This document shows, one piece after another, positions 38,423 through 48,218 of a DNA stretch of 64,000 nucleotides. Where the stretch lies: NCBI GenBank assembly GCA_015680905.1, contig CM027381.1:558001-622000 (forward strand). The letters run 5' to 3'. The position numbers and the translations under genes were made by a program. Numbering within the stretch: the stretch's first letter is position 1; every line of letters begins with the position of its first letter. This DNA comes from Coptis chinensis (taxonomy: Eukaryota; Streptophyta; Magnoliopsida; Ranunculales; Ranunculaceae). Below the pieces are notes generated by a model, which made no database searches, was not told where the DNA came from, and saw only the letters and a list, made by a program, of their open reading frames with translations.

Positions 38423-39733
38423 TTATGGTATGTTTCTTGGACTTCCAAGATACAACACCTCCACCAATGCTAAACACATAGCCACTGGTGATCTCGGAGT
38501 CTTCTGAAAGGATGTTCCAATCGAATCTATTGCTGCTAGTGTACCGCAAATAACACCCTCTGATAGGCAATGTCGAGGTCTTATACAATCTGTAGCATAT
38601 CTCAAACTACCAATGATACTTGCATATTCCTTCTGATTCAAATGTTCACCATTATTCGCAAATAATTTAATACAGGGATCAAAAAGAATACTCACAGTCA
38701 CGCAATCGAAGTAGTTATACTTCTTCAACATTTTTTCAATGTAGTGTGACTGATCCAGCCATATGCCATCAAACAATCTTGTAATTTTGATTCACAATAT
38801 TACATCAACCTCACCTAAGTCCTTCATATCAAAGTTAGAAGACAACAGGTTCTTGATTTCTTTCACAACATGTAAATTGGAACCAAAGATTAGTAGATCA
38901 TCAACATATAAGCATATAATAACACATATCCCATCAAAGTATTTATAATAAATGCACTTGTCACTTTCATTTATCTTGAACCCACTGGTAATGATAAAGT
39001 TATCAAATTTCTCATGCCACTGTTTAGGTGTCTGTTTCAACCCATAAAGTGACTTAAGTAATTTGCATACTTTTTGACCCTTACCTGGTTCCACGTAACC
39101 TGTTGGCTGATCCATGTAAATCTCCTATTCTAAATCCCCGTTTAGAAAAGTTGTCTTAACATCCATCTGATGAATAACAAGATTATAAACAGCAGCAACA
39201 GAAAATAAAACTCTAATGGATGTTATCTTCATAACAAGTGAATATGTGTCGAAGAAATCAAAGTTCTCTCTCTGTCGAAAACCCTTGATAACAAGCCTTG
39301 TTTTAAACTTATCCACTGAACCATCGGTTTTAAACTTCCTTCTTAAAACCCATTTGTTTCCTATATTCTTGCAACCAATAGGCAAATCAACAAACTCCCA
39401 AGTTTTGTTATCTACGAGAGAATCAAGCTCACTCTGTATGGCTTCTCTCCAAAACTCAGAGTCAGAAGATGCGAGAGCCTCTTCAATGGAGGAAGGGTCT
39501 CCTTCCAAAGCAAAAGTGACAAAATTGGGTCTCAGTTCCTTAGCAACCCTTGCTCTCTTACCTCTTCTTGGTTCAGATTCTGTAACAGTGTCTCTGTCAT
39601 GTAATCTAAGTATATAAGTGTCAGAAACATCATAAGTAGGTGCCTTGGAGGAAGACTCACCCCCACTATTTCTAGATAGGTATGAAAACATGTCTTTAAG
39701 AAATTTAGCATCAGATGATTCAAAACAAGACAT
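38423..39733 (-). pseudogene. Copia reverse transcriptase / RNase H
   Basis: 39733-39125 encodes the linker and start of RT (EFWREAIQSELDSLVDNKTW, CKNIGNKWVLRRKFKTDGSV, HQMDVKTTFLNGDLE) and ends at a TAG where relatives have Glu. Directly after, 39115-38792 gives YMDQPTGYVEPGKGQKVCKL, SLYGLKQTPKQWHEKFDNFI and the catalytic box CLYVDDLLIFG. After a frame change, 38776-38423 carries the C-terminal RT and the RNase H start (YIEKMLKKYNYFDC, IGSLRYATDCIRPR). RNase H degenerates after that. The YVDD box is intact, but the premature stop and frameshifts make the copy defective. Confidence 0.85.
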
Positions 39734-39899
39734 TAGTCTTCATATTTAGAAACCTGTAGGCCTTACTGTTCATAGCATAGCCGAGAAAGACACACTCATA
39801 AGCTTTGCTCTCAAGCTTTGAGATCTTGGGATCATGCTTCCTTATAAAAGTCAGACATCTCCATGTTCTGAAGTAACTCAAATTAGACTTCATGTTCTT

Positions 39900-40563
39900 C
39901 TATTGCTGATAAGGTGTAACCTTTGTCTTAGAATTAGCAATTCTATTCAGCACATAGCATACGGTCAAAACAACTTCTCCCCATAAATTTGAAGGTGCTC
40001 CAGAACTAAGTAACATAGCAACAGTTAATTCCTTGAGAGTTTTGTTCTTACGTTCAACTACTCCATTCATTTCAAGTGAATAAGGAGCTGTTGTCTCATG
40101 GATTATACCATGTGATTGCAAGAAAAGGTCAAAATCAGCATAATCATATTCAGTACCTAGTACCTCTATCACTTCGAATTACTTTAATGTTCCTGTCATG
40201 CTGATTTTGTACCTCAAGTATATAAACTTTAAAAACATCAAACGCATCACTTTTATTCTTCAACAAATAAACATATGCAAACTTCGAGCAATCATCAATA
40301 AAAGTAATAAAATATCTTTTACCACCTCTAGTCAGAACTCCTTCAAGCTCACAGATATCAGTATGTACCAAGTCTAGCAGACTTGTACTTCTCTCAACTG
40401 ATTTGTGAGGCTTCTTTGTGATTTTCGTCTTAGTGCAAGATTCACAGTGTGCAAAAACATCATCCAAGTTAGAAATTAAACCAAGTATGCTCATATTCTT
40501 AACATACTTCCTATTAATATGACATAATCTACCATGCCAAACATTCACATAACAAGAAATCAT
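39900..40563 (-). pseudogene. Copia integrase
   Basis: 40563-40150 encodes the GAG-pre-integrase zinc finger (VWHGRLCHINRKYVKNMS, HCESCTKTKITK) and the core start LVHTDICELEG (first Asp) through VIRSDRG (second Asp). After a frame change at ~40150, 40172-39900 gives HETTAPYSLEMNGVVERKNK with the final Glu. Then SSGAPSNLWGEVVLTVCYVL and a stop before the linker to RT. All three DDE residues are visible, but in two frames. The first Met shown is only the first in-frame one; the protein would normally begin with gag and protease, which are absent. Confidence 0.85.
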
Positions 40564-41454
40564 GTAAATAGATGTATAAGATTATTAAGATCAACAACAT
40601 CCAATTCGGTCCATACAACTAACAATCTCCACCTTGGACCGAAACTGGTTTAACCGAACCATCGGCTTTGTCTCACCAGTCAGGCATGACTAAGGCCAAG
40701 CCTAAGAACCATCCATGGTACCCTCACAGATGTCTCACCCAAGACTGATACTGTCCCCAACCTAAGCCATCACTTGGCCCAATTAATCCTCAGTTGGACC
40801 TCATATAAGGCGTGGGGTCCTATATCAATAGAAGTGTAGCTCCATTACTACTAGATGTGGGATCAACAAACTTTAATATCTCCTTATATGCATCTCTTAC
40901 AAACAAAGACACCAATCTTGGTGATCATATATGTACAAAAGAGAAATTAATCTCAAACAATTATATCTAGTCAATGAAAAAACTTTCAATGCATGTTAAC
41001 TAACACTCAGTGCCACAACATATTGACTAGATAAATAACTAGAACATATAGACTTAGTTTTTAAATTTTCTTAAATTAAAAACCCTAGCATGTAATTCTA
41101 TGTTTTAATTCATCTCACAATATAAAACAAAGAATTGCATAGATTTGGTAAGGAATACGATACCTATCCGATTGAAAAATCGGATTTTCACGTTTCGCTA
41201 TTTGACGAGAAAGTGAGCCATAAAGAACTGTAAAACTGAATCAGTTCTGGACGAATTAGACTTCAAGCCATACACCATTGGAAACATCTCTGAGTTAGCT
41301 TTATAACGCAAAAAGCGGGTTGTGAATCCAATCATCGAGCAAAACGTTATAGCCATTTTCGTCAGAACTGTCCTACCATTCCGAATTTCGAACTATTCTT
41401 TTTTTTTCCGATAATCTCCAAATCTCGAACTCAGATGTTGCTCACAGGTGAAAC
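40564..41454 (-). other. Non-coding interior of the copia element, origin unclear
   Basis: No coding signal. On the - strand near 40638-40612 it reads GGTCCAAGGTGGAGATTGTTAG, which looks like a polypurine tract plus the first bases of another copia-type LTR. This hints that the interior was rebuilt from more than one element. The stretch next to 41455 continues past the PEPC exon border and may be PEPC intron sequence. Confidence 0.4.
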
Positions 41455-42023
41455 CTCTCTCTGAAGAGCTTCATCAAGCTCTTGCTTGTCATCAGGAGTA
41501 ATGTCCTTGGCATACAGCTGAGCCAAACAATTCCGTATCCTTCCATGTTTCTCAATCTTCTCGTCAAGCTTCTCTAATAAATCTAGCTTTTGTAGACCTG
41601 ATTCTGGATTCCAGCGTACTTTCCTTGGGTCATGCGCACGCCTTGAACCTTGAACTAGTTCTCTATCAGAATACCGCTCAATCTTGGTGTCCTTGAATTT
41701 TGTTTGGGATGCCTCTTCAACATCTTGACTCTGTTGTCACACTGCTCTCGTCAGTGAAAACTCCTTTTTTTAAGTTTAATCCGTCTCCTATAACCAATCT
41801 GAACCTCCTCAGCTAAGTTGGCCAAGTTAATTAAGCACGTGAGAGAATGATTTAGAAACCACAATCTAATCCCCAGGATCCAAACTCGCTAACTTGCTCC
41901 CAAGCTCCTCCAGCTTTTGAGGTTCAAGATTTCCCTCATACTCAGCGGATAGCTCGTAGCACTCTTGAACAGTTTCTTTGCTATCATCGCCATGCAAATC
42001 CTGAAGACTGTCGAGAAAGCGAT
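41455..42023 (-). pseudogene. Phosphoenolpyruvate carboxylase (PEPC) gene fragment inside the copia element
   Basis: PEPC carboxylates phosphoenolpyruvate to oxaloacetate in the cytosol. After an acceptor (TTGCTTTTAG/ATCGC at 42023) the - strand encodes [40 protein letters not shown] and [16 protein letters not shown] then stands in place of Ser, and KSFSHVLN, NLANLAEEVQIGYRRRIKLK appear in shifted frames. A diverged middle part follows, then [20 protein letters not shown] and [12 protein letters not shown] up to a donor (GAGAGAG/GTTTCA at 41455). Both edges coincide with probable PEPC intron borders. The middle ([20 protein letters not shown] to LDEKIE) aligns poorly with the AHPTQSVRRSLLQ part of PEPC, so an insertion or recombination is likely. 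About 190 of ~965 residues are represented. Non-functional. Confidence 0.82.
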
Positions 42024-42226
42024 CTAAAAGCAAAGCATCATAAAAAATTTATGCAGTATAGTAAGTATAGTAACGACAACAATTGTTGTTACCATGCCAA
42101 TATCCAGAATTAGCATTAATCCAATTGAAGCACAATTTTTATCAATACCTTCTCTTAATCGCCTTAACCCATAAACGAAAACCGATAAACAAACCTTAAC
42201 CTTTCATCGTTAGACAACCTTAAAAT

Positions 42227-42734
42227 TGTTGGTAGCAATTTCTACAACAAAAACAAACTGTGAATAAAAATAAGACTAGTTGAGGCACAGATGAAACACT
42301 TTTCCTAAGGTTATTTCGCGTATATTCCTCTTTATGCAGACAAAGCCGCGTCAACCTCCAGGATACAACAGCCAGTTATACTCTCATTTGTTTACTGCAA
42401 ATAAACCAAAGAAAAAAATATTGATCTTATAATTGCCCAAAACGTAGTGTACAAAATAATTCGCTCATATTATAGGTGGCTGGTATAGGAGTTTTTGTAG
42501 AGACTTGAAACGTTGAGCACTAATAGATCCGTTTTTATAGGTAACTGCTTCAGGTTCCCTGTAGGGATTGGATTCTACAAGTACACTAAGTTTCTATTTC
42601 CCAATCCATATCAAATTATGTTTCTAATCCTATCAGGAAACAGGTTTTACCAAAAACTAAAAAGAAGATAAGAGATCAAAGAGTCCAAGCCCAAATTCAA
42701 ATTCACCTCTTATTTTATTCAAAATAACACAACA
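42227..42734 (-). repeat. 5' LTR of the copia element
   Basis: 508 bp, homologous to 37008-37501 but ~12 bp longer through small insertions (e.g. TACACTAAGTTTC near 42581). The inner flank (ATTTTAAGGTTGTC in element orientation) is not a recognisable tRNA-complementary PBS. Confidence 0.85.
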
Positions 42735-43625
42735 TTTGTTGAGGCCAATGCTCATGTGAGGTTGGACCAATTTGGTGATGTTTTACAACCACCTTTCCCA
42801 GGGAGGTGGATCTCCTTTGTGATGTCCCAGGCTCCGATGGTGTGCTTCACTGCCCTTTGTTGTTGACACAGGTAAAATTAATTAATCGAACATCCTGTTT
42901 AAGGGTGTTTACTTGTGCCTTTGATCATCAGTAGAACCTCTCAAATTCAAGTAACCATCTAACGACTTGGCACGCGCATTGTAGGTGACTAGATTGTTAT
43001 GTGGAGGATTTATCTTTGCCTTTCGTACGAATCACACTATGTGTGACGCCATTGGTCTGCTACATTTTGCGACTGCTGTAAGCGAGGTGGCACGTGGGGC
43101 ACGTGTTCCATCAGTACGACGGCTTCGACCCATACTGAATTGCGAACTACTCCTTAATGTGCGAGACCAATCACCAGCGCCCTGTGCACGTCATCATGAA
43201 TTGAACGACTGTCATGAAGACATGCACGTTGATGACATGGCACATCGGTCCTTCTTTTGTGTACAAGCCCTAGTGCGCATAAGAAACCGCATGCTCCCTC
43301 ACCTCCGCAAGTGTTCCAAGTTCGATATACTCGCTGCATGATACCACATTCAGCCTTAACTGCGGAAACATTCTGTGTGTCTGATACGACACGTTTGTCA
43401 ATGGGGTTCAAAGCTGTGAATTTTGGATGGGGCAGAGCATTATATGCTGGGCCAACAGGCACCGGCTCCCTGTCCAGCTTACTTTGACCATCCGAGAACA
43501 GCAAAGGCGAGGATGGGATAGTTGTAACAGTTAAACTTCCAGCACCACTAATGGAAAGGCTTGCTGTGGAGTTGGAGAATATGACAAGGGAGCCAAATAG
43601 TATGAACTCATCCTCCATCCGGTCC

Positions 43626-44390
43626 CCTGTAGTAGAAAGTCCCTATCATCAAAATTTCAAACAATTTTACTGTGTATGATGACTAATGGTCCCGTTGCTC
43701 TTTTCGGTCATTTAGGATTTGTGGTGGCACGAATTTTCCACTTATCAAAGTATCCGTGTGTTCTGATTTATACCAAGAGCTCTAGGAAATCGAGGTTGGG
43801 CTCCAACTATATCAGCAGCACAATTTCACCAAAGTATCTGTGTGTGTTCTGATTCTCTAAGATCAATAGATATCCTAAAAGGTCAGGAGAATTCCCCATG
43901 GCATTGCAGCAACCTTGCTGCAGCCATAACACACATAGCAGCTCAGATGCAGAAGGTAGAATATACGTGTGTATCCAGAAGTGAACAAGAATGCCGACTA
44001 TTTAGCTGGCCTTTCTTCACATGAGAACATTCAGTTAATTCAAAAGTTAAATCAACAATCTGAAAATGATGTCAAGTTCTTCGGTAATAAACTTAGCATC
44101 TGCACCTAATACAGAAATTCATAATTTGTAAGTGTTTGCAAGTAAGCTCTTCTTTCACTTGGAAGGATTGAATCCAAATTGATTGGGCCGAACAACCAAT
44201 ATATGGCTCTTTACCTAACAGAAATAGCACACGGCAAGGTATCCTTGATTGTACTCCTGATTGCTCTCTTGCTCCTGATTGCAAAATGAGTAGTCACCCA
44301 TGAGGATCTCCATAACATCTAGTCCTGGAATAATACAAAATAAACGATTAAAATAGGATCTCTTTTTCTCAATGGGGTCAATGGGGTTAA
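43626..44390. other. Intergenic DNA after the BAHD pseudogene
   Basis: No gene recognised. Short repeats of AAGTATC(T/C)GTGTGTTCTGATT occur at 43747-43769 and 43832-43855. Confidence 0.45.
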
Positions 44391-44946
44391 TAAATAATTG
44401 AAATCATTTCCCAACATAAACTAGACAAAAATGAAGTTTGGTTTAACAATATCAGAAATAAAGAAGGATAAAAATTTAGGGATAAGACTCTTGGATGATA
44501 ATGACATTTCAAAATTTGGAAGTCTTACTTTGTCTGATAATATAAAAAAAATCTCTGGGGGCTCGAGGGGAGGGGTTATAAATAATTGAAATCATTTCCC
44601 AACATAAACTAGACAAAAATGAAGTTTGGTTTTTCCAATATCAGAAATTAAGAAGGATAAAAATTTAGGGATAAGACTCTTGGATGATAATGACATTTCA
44701 AATTTTGGAAGTCTTACTTTGTCTGATAATATAAAAAAATCTCTGGGGCTCGAGGGGGGGAGGGGTTATAAATAATTGAAATCATTTCCTAACATAAACT
44801 AGACAAAAATGAAGTTTGGTTTTTCCAATATCAGAAATTAAGAAGGATAAAAATTTAGGGATAAGACTCTTGGATGATAATGACATTTCAAATTTTGGAA
44901 GTCTTACTTTGTCTGATAATATAAAAAAATCTCTGGGGCTCGAGGG
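44391..44946 (+). repeat. Three tandem copies of a ~189 bp unit
   Basis: Units start at 44391, 44579 and 44769 with TAAATAATTGAAATCATTTC. Each includes AACATAAACTAGACAAAAAT, GATAAGACTCTTGGATGATA and ends with a G-rich CTCTGGGGCTCGAGGG. Copies are very similar, with small A-run and G-run differences, so amplification is recent. No open frame. Confidence 0.92.
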
Positions 44947-47900
44947 TCATTTCGATCCAAGCTAACATATATGATTAGTGTAAGAGTTCAATCACATTCT
45001 CTGGTATCTCTTCACGTGTCTTCACCAAACACCTAAATATGTACGCCCATCTTCCACAGTTCCATCTCTTCTCCTACCTTTTCTCCAGTTCTCCTAAACC
45101 TCATAACTACCCATCTTCTACCTCTTATCATATTCTTCTAATTTGTTGAATTTGTACTCTTCAATCTTGAGATAAAGATGTATCTTTGACACTACACTCA
45201 AGTCCAACCATAAAATCACCTTTCAAACAAACTAAAACAAATTTTAAAATCACCAACACCATTTTGTTCCACTTTGTGTTGTTGAGTTAGATATTCTTTT
45301 ATCTTACCTAACCATCAGGAAAGCCATTTCTCAAAGTCAAATAACCAACTAAAATCCCATCAAACTCATATAACAAATCAAAGTTTTCATTGCAAAGCCA
45401 ACCTTGAATTTTTCATTGCAAACCAAGACTTGAAAATGACTGAAGGATAGGAGGATCACTATCGTCCTGCCCCTTTAAAGGGATAGGAGTGTAGGACCAT
45501 CCTACCCTATAAGAGCCAAAAAAGGGTGACCAGTTACGTCTAAAGTTTTATAAACATTTAAAATTGGTTTCCGTACCCATTATATACCCCTATCTTCTCC
45601 ACCAATTAGTTTCACACTTTCACCGACCTCCCTCTATAAGCTCAACACCACAACACCAGCAGACAAACTGAAAACTCAACCCCTTCAATGATTGATGGAA
45701 AAGAAAAGAAAAAAAAAATACACCTTTCAACTAAACTTTCCCCTTCTTGTACTTCAAATTTAAATAGCAAGTTTAACCACCAATAATAATGGTAACAAAC
45801 CATACGAGATGTTCACCATTTTCATTGCGATTATCTTCATGGGTTTGCAAATCTTGTTCAATTGGGGCTTGTGATCTTGATGTATGAATTCCAATTTGTT
45901 TTGAACAATACGATAATAGCCAGTAAGAAGTAAATGCCCACCAAATACAGCACTAATAAAGATTAAAACTGGTCAAAGGAATTCATTTTGTTTTGCTCCG
46001 GGCACTAAAAGAGATGGACAATTGGGAGCTACAAGGATAACTACCATTTCGTGTAGAGAATAACCATTGTCTGTTTAAAACTTTCATTAAAGAAATACAG
46101 GAAAAAAAAGAGACCAAAGATATTAATTGAAGATTGAGGATTGCTAGCAGTTGAGAAAGTGGAGATTCTTCTTTTGATTTTTTTTTTTTAAATGACTAGC
46201 CTGAACGGATTCCGGCAAGCCGGAGCAATGGCTAATGGGTTAGAAAAAGAGAGAAGGAAGTGAGTCAACTCATTTAACTCATTGATTACTTTTTCTGATA
46301 AAATAAAATTAAACCTTTAGAATAGGTGAACAGGTAGTTTTTTTTTTTGTCTGCCTAACCCTAGCTTAACCTTCAAAAAAAAAAGTAGCTTTTTTTGTCT
46401 GTAGTGTAGTAGGATGGCCCTACCCCTTTAAAGGGGTAGGACGCTAGCAATTCTCAAGGAATAGATATATAGAGGGGAAATGGTGGTGGCGGATGAAATT
46501 GGAGGTGCTTGTGAGAGAAGATATATAATCATTTATAAAGGAGAAGATAAGAAAAGATGGGACCCAGTTTCCAGAGTTTGATAATGGTGTTTGGGACTTT
46601 GGTTCCAACTGAAATAAAAATCTTAAAACAATAGAAAATTAGTAAATTATAATAAAGGTAGGGGCAAAATGGGGAAAAAATATGAGCATTAGAGTTTGCA
46701 CTGTTGAGTTTCACTAAATCTTTATAATAGTAAGATAAGATGAAGAGATAAAGGTGAAGAGATGGAAACTGAATTTCAAGGGTGAAGAAGAGAGACTGGG
46801 ACTCGGATCAATTTCCTGTCAGGTATTAGAAGATAGAGTCTCTAGAAGATATGTTGGCATAATTTGATAAGGAAGTCCCAGTAAAATGTTTAATCTGTTT
46901 AAGGCTTGACGGGTCAGAACTGTAACAGTTGCGGAGCATGCAGCGCACGATGTACTGCCCATAGGCTTTTCTTATGGCCTCTTTCTTTGATTTGTTTAGA
47001 AGTTTCTTATTTGCCCGGTTGACCCTCTTTAGAGCATTCCTAATGCAAGCAACAATTTTTCACCTCCACGTAGGACTATTTCCCCTCTTTGCTACCTTCC
47101 TAGTGAAAAGCTACGAAGGGTTGCCCAATGTAGAGGTGACTTTAAAACTTCGGACGGAATGTGACGGAATGAAACATCCCATCCGAAAACAAAAAACGAA
47201 AAATAGACGAGACGGAATAAAAGGTCTTGTTCGAAGTTTCATAACTCAGCAGCTATCTCCGAATTTTTACTATTGGTTGGTACAAATAATGGCTTGTAAT
47301 TTGGGTTTTTTAATTGGTTTATCTTTTTATGTTATTGAAAGAGATTAAATAAATAAAAGATTTTTAGGGTTTTCATTGTTTTTAAAGTGAGGATTGCTTC
47401 TGCCAATTGTTAAACCCTATTATTCGGTATTAGAGTACGAGTCGTTCTCGGAAAAGAATAAAAGATTCCAAAATTTTGATGTCAAAGACTTTATTTTCAC
47501 AGAGTTTTCGTGAGTTATGATATGTCGACATATTTGGAAAATGAATCAATTTTTTTAATCGGAAGTTGGAAAAATGTTAGGGACTCGAAGCATCACCAAT
47601 TGTGTTTACTGAGCAAGCACCAGTAATGGAGACCACTGCTGCCACGTCGCCCCTAGGGTTACTCCTCTTCAAACCTAACTGTCCAGTACATACCCTAATT
47701 TTGACACCACAAAAATAGGTATGGCGTTCCCCTTGGTTGCCACATGTAAGAACTGAAATCTTTAAAAGGACAGTCTGCAAGAATTCAGTCTAATTTTTTG
47801 TTCCTTTCGCAGAAATATATTGGTCCCCTTATATCAATCAAAGAGTGTTCATAAAATTATTTTCAGGGTATTTGGCTTCCGCCGAAAGCAGATGATACCC

Positions 47901-48218
47901 TTTTATCTCCCACATATGAGTAGTGACTGACAAAAGAAAAGGAATGACTAATTTAGTGAACCAAGCTTTATAAATCTTAACATCACGGACAGAAGTAGCA
48001 CTTTATGTATGGGTTGCAGGTGGTCTTTTCAGAGAAGGATTCAAAATTTGTCTTTAAGTGATGATTTTTAAGTAGCGAATTATGTTTCAATGTTTGGATT
48101 AGATGTATTTACTGTAGCCCCCCAGTAGTTGCTCACCGAGGAGTTGTATACAATCCGTATTTTGTTTTCTGGCATTTATAACTCATTTATCAGAGACAGA
48201 AGAAATTTTTTTGACATA
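44947..48218. other. Intergenic DNA, no supported gene
   Basis: AT-rich. Contains the inverted-repeat element at 45463-46443 described separately. A 124-codon + strand frame at 46974-47348 and a 67-codon - strand frame at 47780-47577 are open but match no family I recognise. I regard them as chance frames. Confidence 0.4.
45463..46443. repeat. Possible non-autonomous DNA element with palindromic ends
   Basis: Left CGTCCTGCCCCTTTAAAGGG ... GGACCATCCTAC (45463-45525) and right, read inversely, CGTCCTACCCCTTTAAAGGG ... GGGCCATCCTAC (46443-46405) form an inverted pair ~980 bp apart. Each is itself palindromic around CCCCTTTAAAGGGG. No coding content lies between. A CTA trinucleotide lies near both outer ends, but no convincing target duplication is seen. 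Confidence 0.45.

Larger units (their letters stand above)
37008..42734 (-). mobile_element. Ty1/copia LTR retrotransposon inserted in the BAHD exon
   Basis: LTRs of ~494 and ~508 bp (TGTTGG...CACAACA on the + strand) flank 4.7 kb. Host duplications are TGTGT (37003-37007) and TTTGT (42735-42739), one mismatch. The BAHD reading frame continues across the site (...GVM | VEANAH), which confirms the borders. Pol is on the - strand, in copia order integrase then RT, so the 5' LTR is at the high-coordinate end. A polypurine tract is next to 37501. Gag, protease and an obvious PBS are missing; in their place is a segment holding a phosphoenolpyruvate carboxylase fragment. The LTRs differ by many substitutions and small indels, so the insertion is old. 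Confidence 0.88.
36667..43625 (+). pseudogene. BAHD acyltransferase pseudogene (benzoyl-CoA/alcohol acyltransferase-like), split by a copia element
   Basis: BAHD enzymes transfer acyl groups from CoA thioesters to alcohols or amines in the cytosol. Exon 1 starts at ATG 36667 (SLVFKIERGKPELIAPAKPT, AETLVYYYSFASRLREG, LMVECTGEGVM) and is cut at 37007 by a copia element. It resumes at 42735 (VEANAHVRLDQFGDVLQPPF, VPGSDGVLHCPLLLTQ) and ends at a donor GTAAAA. After an intron, exon 2 starts near 42985 (VTRLLCGGFIFAFRTNHTMC), with the catalytic HxxxD as HTMCD at 43033-43047. The structural DFGWG box reads NFGWG (~43418), in another frame. Between RKCSKFDILAA and VSDTTRL about 130 residues are missing. 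Stops and frameshifts follow, to MERLAVELENM-like residues before ~43620. Clearly inactive. N-terminal residues are closest to benzyl-alcohol benzoyltransferase-type members. Confidence 0.88.

Noticed and set aside
37008-42734. Reading the copia LTRs as flanks of two separate insertions
   Set aside because: Continuity of the BAHD frame and a near-matching 5 bp duplication show one insertion.
46974-47348. 124-codon + strand ORF with hydrophobic start
   Set aside because: No recognisable motif, no neighbouring exons, AT-rich composition; treated as chance.
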